Assembly (NCBI GenBank): GCA_020025675.1
Contig: JAHHRS010000006.1
Span: 1-58,705 of the forward strand
DNA: 58,705 nt
Direction: 5' to 3'
Origin: Oscillospiraceae bacterium
Lineage (GTDB): Bacteria; Bacillota; Clostridia; Oscillospirales; Oscillospiraceae
This document shows, in pieces, positions 24,104 to 33,049 of this stretch. Below the pieces are notes generated by a model. It was not told where the DNA came from. It worked only from the letters and a program-made list of their open reading frames with translations, and searched no databases. How positions within the stretch are numbered: position 1 is the first letter of the stretch; every line of letters starts with the position of its first letter. A program made the position numbers and the translations under genes.

Positions 24104-25738
24104 ATGCGCAAGAAAATTATAAAGACATTTACTGCCTCAGTTTTTATGTGCTGTCTGCTGTCGGCTACCGCTTTTGCAGACTCTGCCACAGTTACCGGCA
24201 GTGAGGTCAACATGCGTTCAGGTCCCGGCCTGAATTACAGGATTGTGGATTGTCTGCCCAAGGGCACATCTGTCACCGTTACAAACCGCTCCAACTCAGA
24301 CTGGTATGCGGTGAGCTACAACGGTCAGGACGGTTTTATGTCCTCAGGCTACCTGAAGATAAACGACGATTATCAAAATGCTGATATAGTCACTTCCGAC
24401 GGAGTAGGCTACATAGACGGAATGTATGTCCGTTTTCGTTCCGGCCCTTCCACCGGCTCATCCATTCTGGGTGAGTACAACAGGGGAAAAGAGGTTCAGA
24501 TTACCGGCACTTCAGGGGATTGGACAGCCTGTATTATAAACGGCCAGTCCGGTTATATATACAGCGACTACATTAGCCGCAGTGTGCCTTCCTACGACGA
24601 TGACGGATATAAACCCGGCTATGAGGAAAGCTTTGAGGAGAGCTTTTCCGGCTCAGACAGTGAGACAGACCAGAATTCCGGAACAAACAATTCCGATAAT
24701 TCAGACGGCGGTATAAGCATTATAGACCCGGAAGAGCCTTCCGAACCGGCTGAGAGTCCGGAACCTGAGGAGCCCTCCGTGCCTGTGGAGAGTCCGGAGT
24801 CTGAGGAGCCTTCCGTGCCTGCTGAAAGTCCGGAACCGGAGGAACCTTCTGTCCCGGCTGAAAGTCCTGAACCGGCTGAGCCTTCAAAGCCTGATAACGA
24901 AGTGACTCCCACCGAACACAAGGCAGGTTATATTAACGGAGACTATGTGCGTTTCCGTACCGGTCCTTCCACCAGTCACAGTATTATAGATTCCTATAAC
25001 CGTGGCACTGAGCTTACCATTACCGGTGTATCCGGTGACTGGACAGCCTGCACCATAAACGGAGTGGACGGCTTTGTGTACTCAAGCTATGTTACCGAGA
25101 AGGATACAGCTTCTTCTGAGCCTTTACCCCCTGAGGGCAGCCCATCTACCGACGGTGAACCGGGATATATTACAGGAAATAACGTTCGTTTCCGTTCCGC
25201 ACCCTCCACCTCTTCTGAGATATTGGGCGAGTTTTTCTACGGAAACGAAGTCATTATCACCGGCACACAAGGAGACTGGACAGCGGTAACATATGACGGT
25301 CAGGCAGGATATGTGTTCTCAAGCTATGTTAAGGCCGGAGAATACAGCCATCAGAGCACCGGCGGTTCAGAGCTGGGTCGAAAGATTGCAGACTATGCCC
25401 TTCAATACGTTGGTTACAACTATTCATGGGGCGGTATGTCTCCTGAGACGGGCTTTGACTGCTCAGGCTTTACCTCTTATGTTTTTGCTCATTTCGGATA
25501 CAGCCTGAACAGAGTTGCCTGTGATCAGGCCAGAAACGGAGTTCACGTAGAGCCTAATGATATGCAGGCCGGTGATATTATCTGCTTCTATTCCGGCGGA
25601 GATTACATAGGGCACGTTGGTATCTACATAGGAAACAATATGTTTGTTCACGCTGCAAACTCCCGCATCGGCGTTGTCACCTCAGAGCTTTCCGGTTACT
25701 ATCAGGACCGCGGCTACGAGGTAAGAAGAATTATATAA
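24104..25738 (+). CDS. Secreted SH3b / NlpC-P60 peptidoglycan hydrolase
   Basis: A signal peptide (about residues 1-25, cleavage near TAFA-DS) precedes four bacterial SH3 (SH3b) repeats of about 55-60 residues. Two lie before and two after a Pro/Glu/Ser-rich linker. Each repeat carries VR/MR-F/S-GPS and a DWTA or DWYA box with G-Y-hydrophobic ends. The C-terminal NlpC/P60 domain has the catalytic Cys in FDCSGF and His in HVGIY, with a third polar residue in FVHAA. Such enzymes cleave D-glutamyl-meso-DAP bonds; the SH3b repeats bind the wall. Length 544 aa from the ATG at 24104. Confidence 0.94.
   Translation: MRKKIIKTFTASVFMCCLLSATAFADSATVTGSEVNMRSGPGLNYRIVDCLPKGTSVTVTNRSNSDWYAVSYNGQDGFMSSGYLKINDDYQNADIVTSDGVGYIDGMYVRFRSGPSTGSSILGEYNRGKEVQITGTSGDWTACIINGQSGYIYSDYISRSVPSYDDDGYKPGYEESFEESFSGSDSETDQNSGTNNSDNSDGGISIIDPEEPSEPAESPEPEEPSVPVESPESEEPSVPAESPEPEEPSVPAESPEPAEPSKPDNEVTPTEHKAGYINGDYVRFRTGPSTSHSIIDSYNRGTELTITGVSGDWTACTINGVDGFVYSSYVTEKDTASSEPLPPEGSPSTDGEPGYITGNNVRFRSAPSTSSEILGEFFYGNEVIITGTQGDWTAVTYDGQAGYVFSSYVKAGEYSHQSTGGSELGRKIADYALQYVGYNYSWGGMSPETGFDCSGFTSYVFAHFGYSLNRVACDQARNGVHVEPNDMQAGDIICFYSGGDYIGHVGIYIGNNMFVHAANSRIGVVTSELSGYYQDRGYEVRRII
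24730..24886. repeat. 36-bp coding repeats in the Pro/Glu-rich linker
   Basis: Four to five in-frame units of 12 residues (consensus EEPSVPAESPEP) lie between the second and third SH3b repeats. At DNA level the units are similar but not identical. They form a flexible spacer, and copy number may vary between strains. Confidence 0.85.
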
Positions 25739-25740
25739 TT

Positions 25741-25772
25741 AAAAATGACGGTCAGACGACCGTCATTTTTTT
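25741..25772. terminator. Bidirectional terminator, hydrolase / Nudix
   Basis: An aaaaatgacggtc/gaccgtcattttt stem with a short loop sits between convergent genes and overlaps the end of the Nudix gene. Confidence 0.88.
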
Positions 25773-26332
25773 ATGGTTTTAAGTTTTTCATTCAGTTTTT
25801 TATAAATTCTCTCTGCCATCCACGGCTCCGTGACAGCTTGAATCGCTCCGTCCAATGTAAACCACCGCACACCGCTGTTTTCGCCCTCACATACCTTTAA
25901 TTCCTCTTCCTCATAGGCTTCTATAAGGTAGGTAACATTCATGTGAAGATGTGATGGCACATACTCTCCCCTTTTTTCGTGACCGTCAACTGTGAGCACC
26001 TCAAGGGAATATATATCTTCGCTGAGAGCTTTGGGATTTTTAATTCCTGTCTCTTCACTCAGCTCCCTCAAAGCCACACTCAGGAGGTTTTCATCGCCGT
26101 CAGCGTGTCCTCCCGTCCATGACCAAGAGTCATAAATATTGTGATAAACCATCAAGACCTTGTCCCTGTTTTTATTCACGCACCACGCTGAAGCGGTCAT
26201 GTGTGCAAGCTTGTTTGACCTTAAGAAAGCGTCGGAATTATTTTTCAGGAAATTCAATATAAGCTCTTTGTCCCTTTTCTCCTGTTCATTTACAGGAGAG
26301 TATCTCTCTATATTTTCGTAAATTTTCATCAT
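25763..26332 (-). CDS. Nudix hydrolase
   Basis: Hydrolyses nucleoside diphosphates linked to another group; the substrate is unknown. The Nudix box spans about residues 74-96 and follows the G-x5-E-x7-REUxEExGU pattern: GGHADGDE, then RELSEETG. Upstream WSWTGG and the C-terminal VRWFTLDGA fit the fold. Length 189 aa. It starts in the last bases of the nitrilase gene (ATGA), and that gene starts inside the DUF1643 gene's stop, so the three form one operon. Confidence 0.93.
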   Translation of the reverse strand: MMKIYENIERYSPVNEQEKRDKELILNFLKNNSDAFLRSNKLAHMTASAWCVNKNRDKVLMVYHNIYDSWSWTGGHADGDENLLSVALRELSEETGIKNPKALSEDIYSLEVLTVDGHEKRGEYVPSHLHMNVTYLIEAYEEEELKVCEGENSGVRWFTLDGAIQAVTEPWMAERIYKKLNEKLKTIKK

Positions 26333-27153
26333 TCGGCCACTTTATAAACATCACGTCTCAGCTTTAAGAAAGTGGGGAGCTGCCGTCTCACTTCCTCAAC
26401 CCTGTTTAAATCTATATCGGAGTATATTATCTGCTCCTTTTCGTCACAGCTTGAGAGTACCTCTCCGTAGGGTGAAACAATGGCTGAATGACCCCAGCAC
26501 TCATAGCTGAAGCCCTCATATCTGGCAGCGGATGCGCCTGCCAAAAACACCTCATTGTCCAAGGCTCTCATTTTGAGAGTCATTTCCCAGTGAGCGGGGC
26601 CTGTTTTCATATTAAACTGAGCCGGAACTATAATAACCTCAGCTCCTCTTACAGCCATAGCCCTGAAAAGTTCGGGAAAGCGCAGATCGAAGCAGACAGC
26701 ACAACCCATTTTTCCGTATTCTGTGTCAAAAACGGTAATTTCATCCCCCGGCTCAAAATTATTAGATTCCTTAAATCTCATTCCGGGAATATCCACATCG
26801 AAAAGATGTATCTTCCTGTGCCTTGCAATTTGCTCTCCCTTTTCGTTAAATACAAAGCAGGTATTATACAGCCTTTCTCCGTCCCTTTCGGGCACTGAGC
26901 CGCCCACAAGGATAATGCCGTTTTCTCCGGCCCAGCTTTCCATATGCTTTACGGTGTTCTCGTGTCCCAAAGCGGCAAAGCTTTTAAAGTACTGCTTATC
27001 GTAAGGGCAGGAGAACATCTCCGGCAGCACAACAACATTTGCTCCGTTGTCTGCGGCCTCTTTTATCATATGTTCGGCTTTTTCCATAGTCTTATCTAAG
27101 TTTAATTCCGTTCTGAGCTGAACAACGGCTAATTTAAATTTATTATTACTCAT
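26329..27153 (-). CDS. Carbon-nitrogen hydrolase (nitrilase family, Nit2-like)
   Basis: Nitrilase-superfamily amidase, 274 aa. The Glu-Lys-Cys triad is complete: Glu in VVLPEMFS (near 45), Lys in HRKIHLFD (near 110) and Cys in GCAVCFDLRFPELFR (near 150). The RFPELFR signature and the KIHLFDVD segment point to the omega-amidase/Nit2 branch, which hydrolyses alpha-keto acid amides such as 2-oxoglutaramate. In bacteria it also repairs deaminated glutathione. It lies in a three-gene operon with DUF1643 and Nudix genes. Confidence 0.92.
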   Translation of the reverse strand: MSNNKFKLAVVQLRTELNLDKTMEKAEHMIKEAADNGANVVVLPEMFSCPYDKQYFKSFAALGHENTVKHMESWAGENGIILVGGSVPERDGERLYNTCFVFNEKGEQIARHRKIHLFDVDIPGMRFKESNNFEPGDEITVFDTEYGKMGCAVCFDLRFPELFRAMAVRGAEVIIVPAQFNMKTGPAHWEMTLKMRALDNEVFLAGASAARYEGFSYECWGHSAIVSPYGEVLSSCDEKEQIIYSDIDLNRVEEVRRQLPTFLKLRRDVYKVAE

Positions 27154-27770
27154 AATGAATTCAAATACTCCTCAATATCAAAATTCACCGTCTTTTCATC
27201 CTTACGCAGGTACAGCGGGTGGTGAGGATGGCCTTTTTTGGAACACTTACCGGCACATACCCAGTGTGCCCCGTACTCTATGCCTAAATCCGCCATTTCC
27301 CGCAGGCAGTAAGGAAGGTAGTCCCGTTTTTCAACTATTGTACCCCATGCCGCCCAAACGGCAGGTGATACGCCTCCGTCGGAAACCCTTTTTAGTATGT
27401 ACCTGAAAGCCTCCATGTTTTCTCTGTGCAGAATTTCATTGAGCTTTGTGTCCATGTCATCGGGTCTGGTTGCCCGCTGGGCATAAACATTGAACATAAT
27501 AAAACTGTCAAACCCGTTGCCCTTGGCTATCCGTTCAACGGATTTTAAAGTGTTGTCCAGATTGTCAGGCTCAGCAGTTGAGGGATTTATCCCTATACAT
27601 ATAAGAGGATTTTTGCCCTTAGTTCCCAATATGTAACGGTACTCTGTGTAAAAGTCCGGCACATACAGCCATTTATTAACATCATATCCGCCGCTTTTTC
27701 CCGACAGCTCTAAGGCACGGTCAAAGCTCAGGATTTCAACATCACAGCTTTCACATGCGGGAATGTGCAT
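27150..27770 (-). CDS. DUF1643 protein (206 aa)
   Basis: DUF1643 family, function unknown. Recognised by CIGINPSTAEPDNLDNTLKS near residue 70, IMFNVYAQRATRPDDMD, and the GAHWVCAG and GHPHHPLYL segments near the C-terminus. The ATG at 27770 is chosen because AAAGGAG precedes it by 7 bases; an upstream ATG adds 21 residues with no such site. The family has sometimes been noted near nucleic-acid genes and in phages. Here it is first in an operon with a nitrilase and a Nudix hydrolase. Confidence 0.9.
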   Translation of the reverse strand: MHIPACESCDVEILSFDRALELSGKSGGYDVNKWLYVPDFYTEYRYILGTKGKNPLICIGINPSTAEPDNLDNTLKSVERIAKGNGFDSFIMFNVYAQRATRPDDMDTKLNEILHRENMEAFRYILKRVSDGGVSPAVWAAWGTIVEKRDYLPYCLREMADLGIEYGAHWVCAGKCSKKGHPHHPLYLRKDEKTVNFDIEEYLNSL

Positions 27771-27860
27771 AAATAAGCTCCTTTCAGCTAAATAAATACA
27801 GGAAAAAGCGGAACGGTAAGCACAGTAAAACACCTTTGCCTGCCATTCCGCCTTTAAAAC

Positions 27861-28790
27861 TTATAAAACAGCGCTCATAATATATACCCAGAAAGGAATT
27901 GCAAGAACGGACAGCACCGTGCTGTGAAGTATACCCTCAGAAGCAAATTCCCCTTCTCCCGTATACTGTATTGAAAGTATAGAGACGAGAATTGCGGCAG
28001 GACTTGCCGCCAGTATTACGGCAGAAATAAGCAGTACAGGATCTGAGGTTAAAAATGAGCACAAAAGCCAAACCACGGCAGGTACGAAAACGAGCCTGAA
28101 GAAGCTGGTAAAATAAAGCTTTCCGTTTTTAAACGTATCCACCAGATTAACTGCCCCTAATGAGGTGCCTATAACTATCATTGACATAGGCATTGTTGCC
28201 CCGGATATGCTGCTTAAAAACTCAGAAACCACCCTTGGCACCGGGGGCTGAATAAAGAAAACCGCAGCCGCAATTACCGCTGAAAGCAGCGGTACGCTCA
28301 AAACGTCCTTTAAGTTTACCTTGTTTTCTCCCGTTCCCCTTTTGAGTAGCCATATACCGTAGGTAAAGAGGATCATGTTAAAGGGTATGCAGGAAAGGGC
28401 GCTGTAAAACACTGCAACAGAGCCGAAAATATACTCCAGAACCGGCAGGGCAATGAACATAGTGTTAGGTGTTGCCATAAGGAGCTGGAATACAGCACCG
28501 CCTTTTTTTACAGCGGGTATAAACAGCCCCGCAAGAGCCGCCAGAATGAAGCCTGCGGCCATAGCCAGAGTCACAACTGCAAATACAAGCCCCAGATTCA
28601 TCTCAACTGTGTCGGGGCTAATTTTAAGCACAGAATTTATAATAGTTGCCGGCACAAAAATGTTTACAACAAGGCTGCTTGCTGTCTTTGTAAATTCGGG
28701 ACCTGCCAAGCCCTTTCTTGCAAAGGCATAGCCTGTCAGCATAAGAACAACAAAGATCAGCATTTTGATTAAAAGCCCGGAAAAATCCAT
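27861..28790 (-). CDS. AEC-family transporter (auxin-efflux-carrier type)
   Basis: Secondary transporter of 309 aa with ten hydrophobic segments in two repeats of five. LVVNIFVPATIINSVL near residue 40 and MSMIVIGTSLGAVNL near 200 are typical AEC motifs. Bacterial relatives move malate, malonate or other organic anions. It lies 15 bases downstream of mgtE on the same strand, so it may be read through from that promoter. Substrate unknown. Confidence 0.9.
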   Translation of the reverse strand: MDFSGLLIKMLIFVVLMLTGYAFARKGLAGPEFTKTASSLVVNIFVPATIINSVLKISPDTVEMNLGLVFAVVTLAMAAGFILAALAGLFIPAVKKGGAVFQLLMATPNTMFIALPVLEYIFGSVAVFYSALSCIPFNMILFTYGIWLLKRGTGENKVNLKDVLSVPLLSAVIAAAVFFIQPPVPRVVSEFLSSISGATMPMSMIVIGTSLGAVNLVDTFKNGKLYFTSFFRLVFVPAVVWLLCSFLTSDPVLLISAVILAASPAAILVSILSIQYTGEGEFASEGILHSTVLSVLAIPFWVYIMSAVL

Positions 28791-28805
28791 AAATCTCCTC
28801 CGAAA

Positions 28806-30215
28806 TCAGATATGAAGTATAAGCTTTGCAACGTAGATATAAATAAGCAGAGACACAGCGTCAGTAACGGTGGAGATAAGCGGATTTGCCATAACCGCCG
28901 GGTCAACCCCGATTTTCTCCGCAAGAATTGGCAGAGTAGAGCCAACCACCTTTGCAAACATTACGATAAACACTATGGAAAGACTGACGGTAGCAGCCAC
29001 CAGAACGGTAACGCTGTCATTCTTTAAAATCCAGCCGTCCAAAATAAGCATTTTCACAAAGTTAATAACAGCAAGTGAAAGGCCGCAAAGCAGAGACACC
29101 TTCCACTCCTTCCACATTACCTTTAATGCGTCCTTAGGCTCAATATCGCCCAGAGAAAGGCTTCGTATAACGGCTGTGGAAGCCTGAGCGCCGGAGTTTC
29201 CCCCGGTACCCATCAGCATAGGTATAAAGGCCACAAGTCCTGCCTGCACCGCAAGCATGTTTTCAAAGGATGTGAGTATCATGCTGGTAAAGGTTGCCGA
29301 CAGCATAAGAAACATAAGCCATGGTATACGGTTTTTCCACATTTCCACAGTACTTGTTCTGGAATATGGCTTGTCTGAGGGTGTCATACCTGCCATGATT
29401 TCAAAGTCCTCAGTGGTCTCCTGTTCCATGACGTCTATAATATCGTCAACCGTGACGATGCCCACAAGCCTTCCCTCTTTATCAACCACCGGCAGGGCCA
29501 TAAGGTCATAGTTTGAGAACTTCTCCGAAACGCTCTCCTGATCTTCTGTTGTGGAGGCAGAGATTATATCAGTCTCCATAAGGTCCTCAATGACCGTGTC
29601 ATCATCGGCAAGAAGCAGATCCTTTACCGTGACTATACCCTCCAGTTTTCTGTCGGAGGAAATAACAAAACAGACGTATATTGTCTCCTTATCCTCTCCT
29701 ATGCGACGTATTCTGGCAAATGATTCCTTTACGTTCATGTATTTTTTCAAATCCACAAACTCAGCCGTCATAATACTTCCGGCAGAGTTGTCAGGATACT
29801 GAAGAAACTGGTTTATAAGCTTTCTTGTATCCGGTCTGGCTGTCCGCATAACACGCTTTACAACGTTTGCCGGCATTTCCTCCAGCATATCAACAGCATC
29901 GTCAAGATAAAGTTCTTCAATTATGCCGGAAAGTTCAGAGTCCGTAATGGAGTTAATGATACGCTCCTGCTCCGGAGCCTCAAAATTTGCAAAAACGGCA
30001 GCGGCAGTTTCCTTGCTGAGCAGTCTGAACACCATAGGCATTCTGTTGTCCTCAATTTGAGACAAAAATTCAGCAACGTCATAATCGTACAATTCTTCCA
30101 TTCTGTGCCGAAGCTGTTTCATGTCTCTTTTGTCCAAAAGCTCCGTCAATTCTTCTGTTCTTTTTTCATGGAAGGCGTCAAAATCAATAACTTCTTTTCT
30201 CTCCTCTTCATCCAT
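28806..30215 (-). CDS. mgtE: Magnesium transporter MgtE
   Basis: Magnesium channel with a cytosolic gate. It has an N-domain of helical repeats (about residues 15-125), two CBS domains (about 130-255) that sense Mg2+, a linker helix, and five membrane helices. The pore signature is the GGNSGAQAST segment near residue 340. The ATG at 30215 is preferred over the upstream GTG at 30224, because GGGGTGAG precedes it by 5 bases. Length 469 aa. No M-box-like leader is visible in the 234 bases upstream, which also face the phosphoketolase gene. Confidence 0.95.
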   Translation of the reverse strand: MDEEERKEVIDFDAFHEKRTEELTELLDKRDMKQLRHRMEELYDYDVAEFLSQIEDNRMPMVFRLLSKETAAAVFANFEAPEQERIINSITDSELSGIIEELYLDDAVDMLEEMPANVVKRVMRTARPDTRKLINQFLQYPDNSAGSIMTAEFVDLKKYMNVKESFARIRRIGEDKETIYVCFVISSDRKLEGIVTVKDLLLADDDTVIEDLMETDIISASTTEDQESVSEKFSNYDLMALPVVDKEGRLVGIVTVDDIIDVMEQETTEDFEIMAGMTPSDKPYSRTSTVEMWKNRIPWLMFLMLSATFTSMILTSFENMLAVQAGLVAFIPMLMGTGGNSGAQASTAVIRSLSLGDIEPKDALKVMWKEWKVSLLCGLSLAVINFVKMLILDGWILKNDSVTVLVAATVSLSIVFIVMFAKVVGSTLPILAEKIGVDPAVMANPLISTVTDAVSLLIYIYVAKLILHI

Positions 30216-30449
30216 TAAGCTCACCCCCGTTATTTACCTGAGATATTTTACCATGCTAATGCTATTATTACAAGAGTAAAGGGAAATGAGTCATATTTTC
30301 AAGGCGTTTTTTGTTTAAAACGTAAATTCGTATGAAAAAACATATATTTGTAAAATTTGTGCATAGACTAATTGGGAAAATGTGATATAAATATACTTGG
30401 CAAGTTAAAAAAATAGCAATTTCTGTTTTATTAATTAAAGGAGGTCAAT

Positions 30450-32813
30450 ATGTCATACTCTAAAAGAACTCCCGCCACCGAAAGCCAGCTTAAAAGCATG
30501 GATAAATACTGGCGGGCCGCCAATTATCTAACCGCATGCCAGCTTTACCTGCTGGACGACCCTCTGCTTCAAACGCCCCTTACGGCTGACAAGATAAAAA
30601 AGAAAATCGTAGGCCATTGGGGCACATGCCCGGGTCAGAACTTTATTTATACTCACTTAAACCGTGTTATAAAAGAATTTGATCTCAACATGATATACCT
30701 CTCCGGCCCCGGTCACGGCGGCAACGCTATGGTTGCTCAGGACTGGCTGGACGGCAGTTATCAGGAGGTCTACCCCAATATAAGCCGGGATAAGGAGGGT
30801 ATGAAGAGACTCTTCAAGCAGTTCTCTTTCCCCGGCGGTATTCCGTCTCATGTTGCGCCCGAAACTCCCGGCTCCATAAATGAGGGCGGTGAGCTGGGTT
30901 ATTCCCTGTCCCACGCTTTCGGAGCAGTAACCGATAACCCGGATTTAATCGCTGCCTGTGTAGTAGGTGACGGTGAGGCGGAGACAGGCCCTCTTGCCAC
31001 TTCATGGCAGCTCAATAAATTCCTCTCCCCCGCAACAGACGGTGCGGTCCTCCCTATTCTGCACCTCAACGGCTACAAAATCGCAAACCCCACAATTCTC
31101 TCTCGTATATCACATGAAGAACTGGAAGATTTTCTCCGCGGCTGCGGCTGGACTCCCTACTTCGTAGAGGGCTCCGATCCTATGAAAATGCACAGACAAA
31201 TGGCGGATACTCTGGATGAGTGCATAGAGAGCATTTTGAATTATCAGCATGAAGCCAGAGACAATGCCGTTAAAGTCCGCCCCCGCTGGCCCATGATAGT
31301 TCTGCGGACTCCTAAGGGCTGGACAGGGCCTGAATATGTGGACGGTCTTAAAGTTGAGGACTACTGGAGAGCCCATCAGGTTCCCATACAGCCCGACAGT
31401 GAGGAGCATATAAAGCAGATAGAGCAGTGGCTTCGCAGCTATAAGCCTGAGGAGCTGTTTGATGAAAACGGTGTTCCCGTTCCTGAACTTTTAGAGCTTC
31501 CTCCCAAAGGAAAACAGCGCATGGGCGCAAATCCCAACGCTAACGGAGGACTGCTGCTCCGTGACCTGCGTATGCCTGATTTCAGGGAATACGGCGTTAC
31601 CGTCCCCTTCCCCGGTGCCGTTGAAAGTCAGGACATGGCAGAGCTGGGTAAATTTGTAAGAGATATTTATAAGCTGAATGAGGCCTCCCGTAACTTCCGC
31701 TCCTTTGGCCCTGATGAGACTGCATCAAACCGTCTCTCAGCCATATTTGATGCCACCGACAGAGTATGGAACGGAGATACCATACCCGAGGACGACCACC
31801 TTTCGGAAAACGGCAGAGTTATGGACTCCATGCTCTCCGAGCATGTATGTCAGGGTCTTTTGGAGGGCTATCTGCTCACCGGCCGTCACGGTTTCTTTAA
31901 CTCCTATGAGGCATTTATAAGAATAGTTGACTCTATGTTCTCTCAGCACGCAAAATGGCTCAAAGTCTGCGATCAGCTGCCATGGAGAGCAAAGATAGCC
32001 TCTCTAAACTATGTTCTGGCCTCCAACGTTTGGCAGCAGGACCACAACGGATTCACCCATCAGGACCCCGGTTTCCTTGACCACGTTGCAAATAAGAAGG
32101 CGGATGTTGTACGCCTCTATCTGCCTCCCGATGCAAACTGCCTTTTAAGCTGCTTTGACCACTGCATACGCAGCCGTAACTATGTTAACGTAATAGTTGC
32201 CTCAAAGCATCCCCGTCCCCAGTGGCTCACCATGGAGCAGGCTGTAAAGCACTGCACTCAGGGTATAGGCATTTGGCAGTGGGCTTCCACCGATAAGGGA
32301 GAAGAGCCGGACATTGTAATGGCCTGCTGCGGTGACACTCCCACACTGGAAACTCTGGCAGCCGTCACAATTTTGCGTGATGCTTTCCCGGAACTGAAAA
32401 TAAGAGTTGTAAACGTTGTAGACCTTATGCGTTTACAGTCTGAAGAACAGCACCCCCACGGTCTGTCCCAGCATGAATATGACTCTATATTCACCACCGA
32501 TAAGCCCATAATTTTTGCATTCCACGGCTATCCGTCCCTTATCCATGAGCTAACCTATAAGCGCCACAACAAAAATATCCATGTGCGGGGCTATATAGAA
32601 GAAGGAACCATCACTACCGCTTTTGACATGAGAGTGCTGAACCATCTGGATCGCTTTAATCTTGTCCAGTCTGCCGTATACAATCTTCCTCAGCTTGGTA
32701 ACAGAGGCGCATATCTTATACAGCAGATGAAAGATAAGCTGGTAGAGCACAGACAGTATATCTCAAAATACGGAGTTGACATGCCCGAAGTGGCTGATTG
32801 GAAATGGTATTGA
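30450..32813 (+). CDS. xfp: Xylulose-5-phosphate/fructose-6-phosphate phosphoketolase
   Basis: Thiamine-diphosphate enzyme that cleaves xylulose-5-P (and fructose-6-P) with phosphate to acetyl-phosphate plus a shorter sugar phosphate. Conserved parts are SGPGHGGNAMVAQDW, FPGGIPSHVAPETPGSINEGGELGYSL, and the ThDP motif GDGEAETGP through to LN. Later segments include GFTHQDPGF and SKHPRPQW. Length 787 aa is typical. AAAGGAGG lies 8 bases before the ATG. It is monocistronic, with a terminator after it. It gives a bypass from pentoses to acetate and ATP. Confidence 0.97.
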   Translation: MSYSKRTPATESQLKSMDKYWRAANYLTACQLYLLDDPLLQTPLTADKIKKKIVGHWGTCPGQNFIYTHLNRVIKEFDLNMIYLSGPGHGGNAMVAQDWLDGSYQEVYPNISRDKEGMKRLFKQFSFPGGIPSHVAPETPGSINEGGELGYSLSHAFGAVTDNPDLIAACVVGDGEAETGPLATSWQLNKFLSPATDGAVLPILHLNGYKIANPTILSRISHEELEDFLRGCGWTPYFVEGSDPMKMHRQMADTLDECIESILNYQHEARDNAVKVRPRWPMIVLRTPKGWTGPEYVDGLKVEDYWRAHQVPIQPDSEEHIKQIEQWLRSYKPEELFDENGVPVPELLELPPKGKQRMGANPNANGGLLLRDLRMPDFREYGVTVPFPGAVESQDMAELGKFVRDIYKLNEASRNFRSFGPDETASNRLSAIFDATDRVWNGDTIPEDDHLSENGRVMDSMLSEHVCQGLLEGYLLTGRHGFFNSYEAFIRIVDSMFSQHAKWLKVCDQLPWRAKIASLNYVLASNVWQQDHNGFTHQDPGFLDHVANKKADVVRLYLPPDANCLLSCFDHCIRSRNYVNVIVASKHPRPQWLTMEQAVKHCTQGIGIWQWASTDKGEEPDIVMACCGDTPTLETLAAVTILRDAFPELKIRVVNVVDLMRLQSEEQHPHGLSQHEYDSIFTTDKPIIFAFHGYPSLIHELTYKRHNKNIHVRGYIEEGTITTAFDMRVLNHLDRFNLVQSAVYNLPQLGNRGAYLIQQMKDKLVEHRQYISKYGVDMPEVADWKWY

Positions 32814-32865
32814 CCTTAAAGGGCTGATATACAATTTTTGTAAAATAATGTTAAGCTCATACAGG

Positions 32866-32897
32866 AAAAAGCTCTCCTTTTCGGAGAGCTTTTTTTA
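32866..32897 (+). terminator. Terminator of xfp
   Basis: An aaaaagctctcc/ggagagcttttt stem with a tttt(c) loop, followed by further T. Confidence 0.9.
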
Positions 32898-33049
32898 TAT
32901 TCAGAATTATGAACGGGCTATACTGTCTCTATTATTTCCGTTCATTTCTCTCTTAAATAAGTATATATTTTACAGCGCCAAGTGACCCCCTTTTCGTAAT
33001 AACATAACTATAATAAATTTATCTTATGTTAACTCGGGAGGAAGGAAAA

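Noticed and set aside
30225..30449. M-box magnesium riboswitch before mgtE
   Set aside because: No conserved M-box pattern or terminator/antiterminator pair is visible in the short region shared with xfp.
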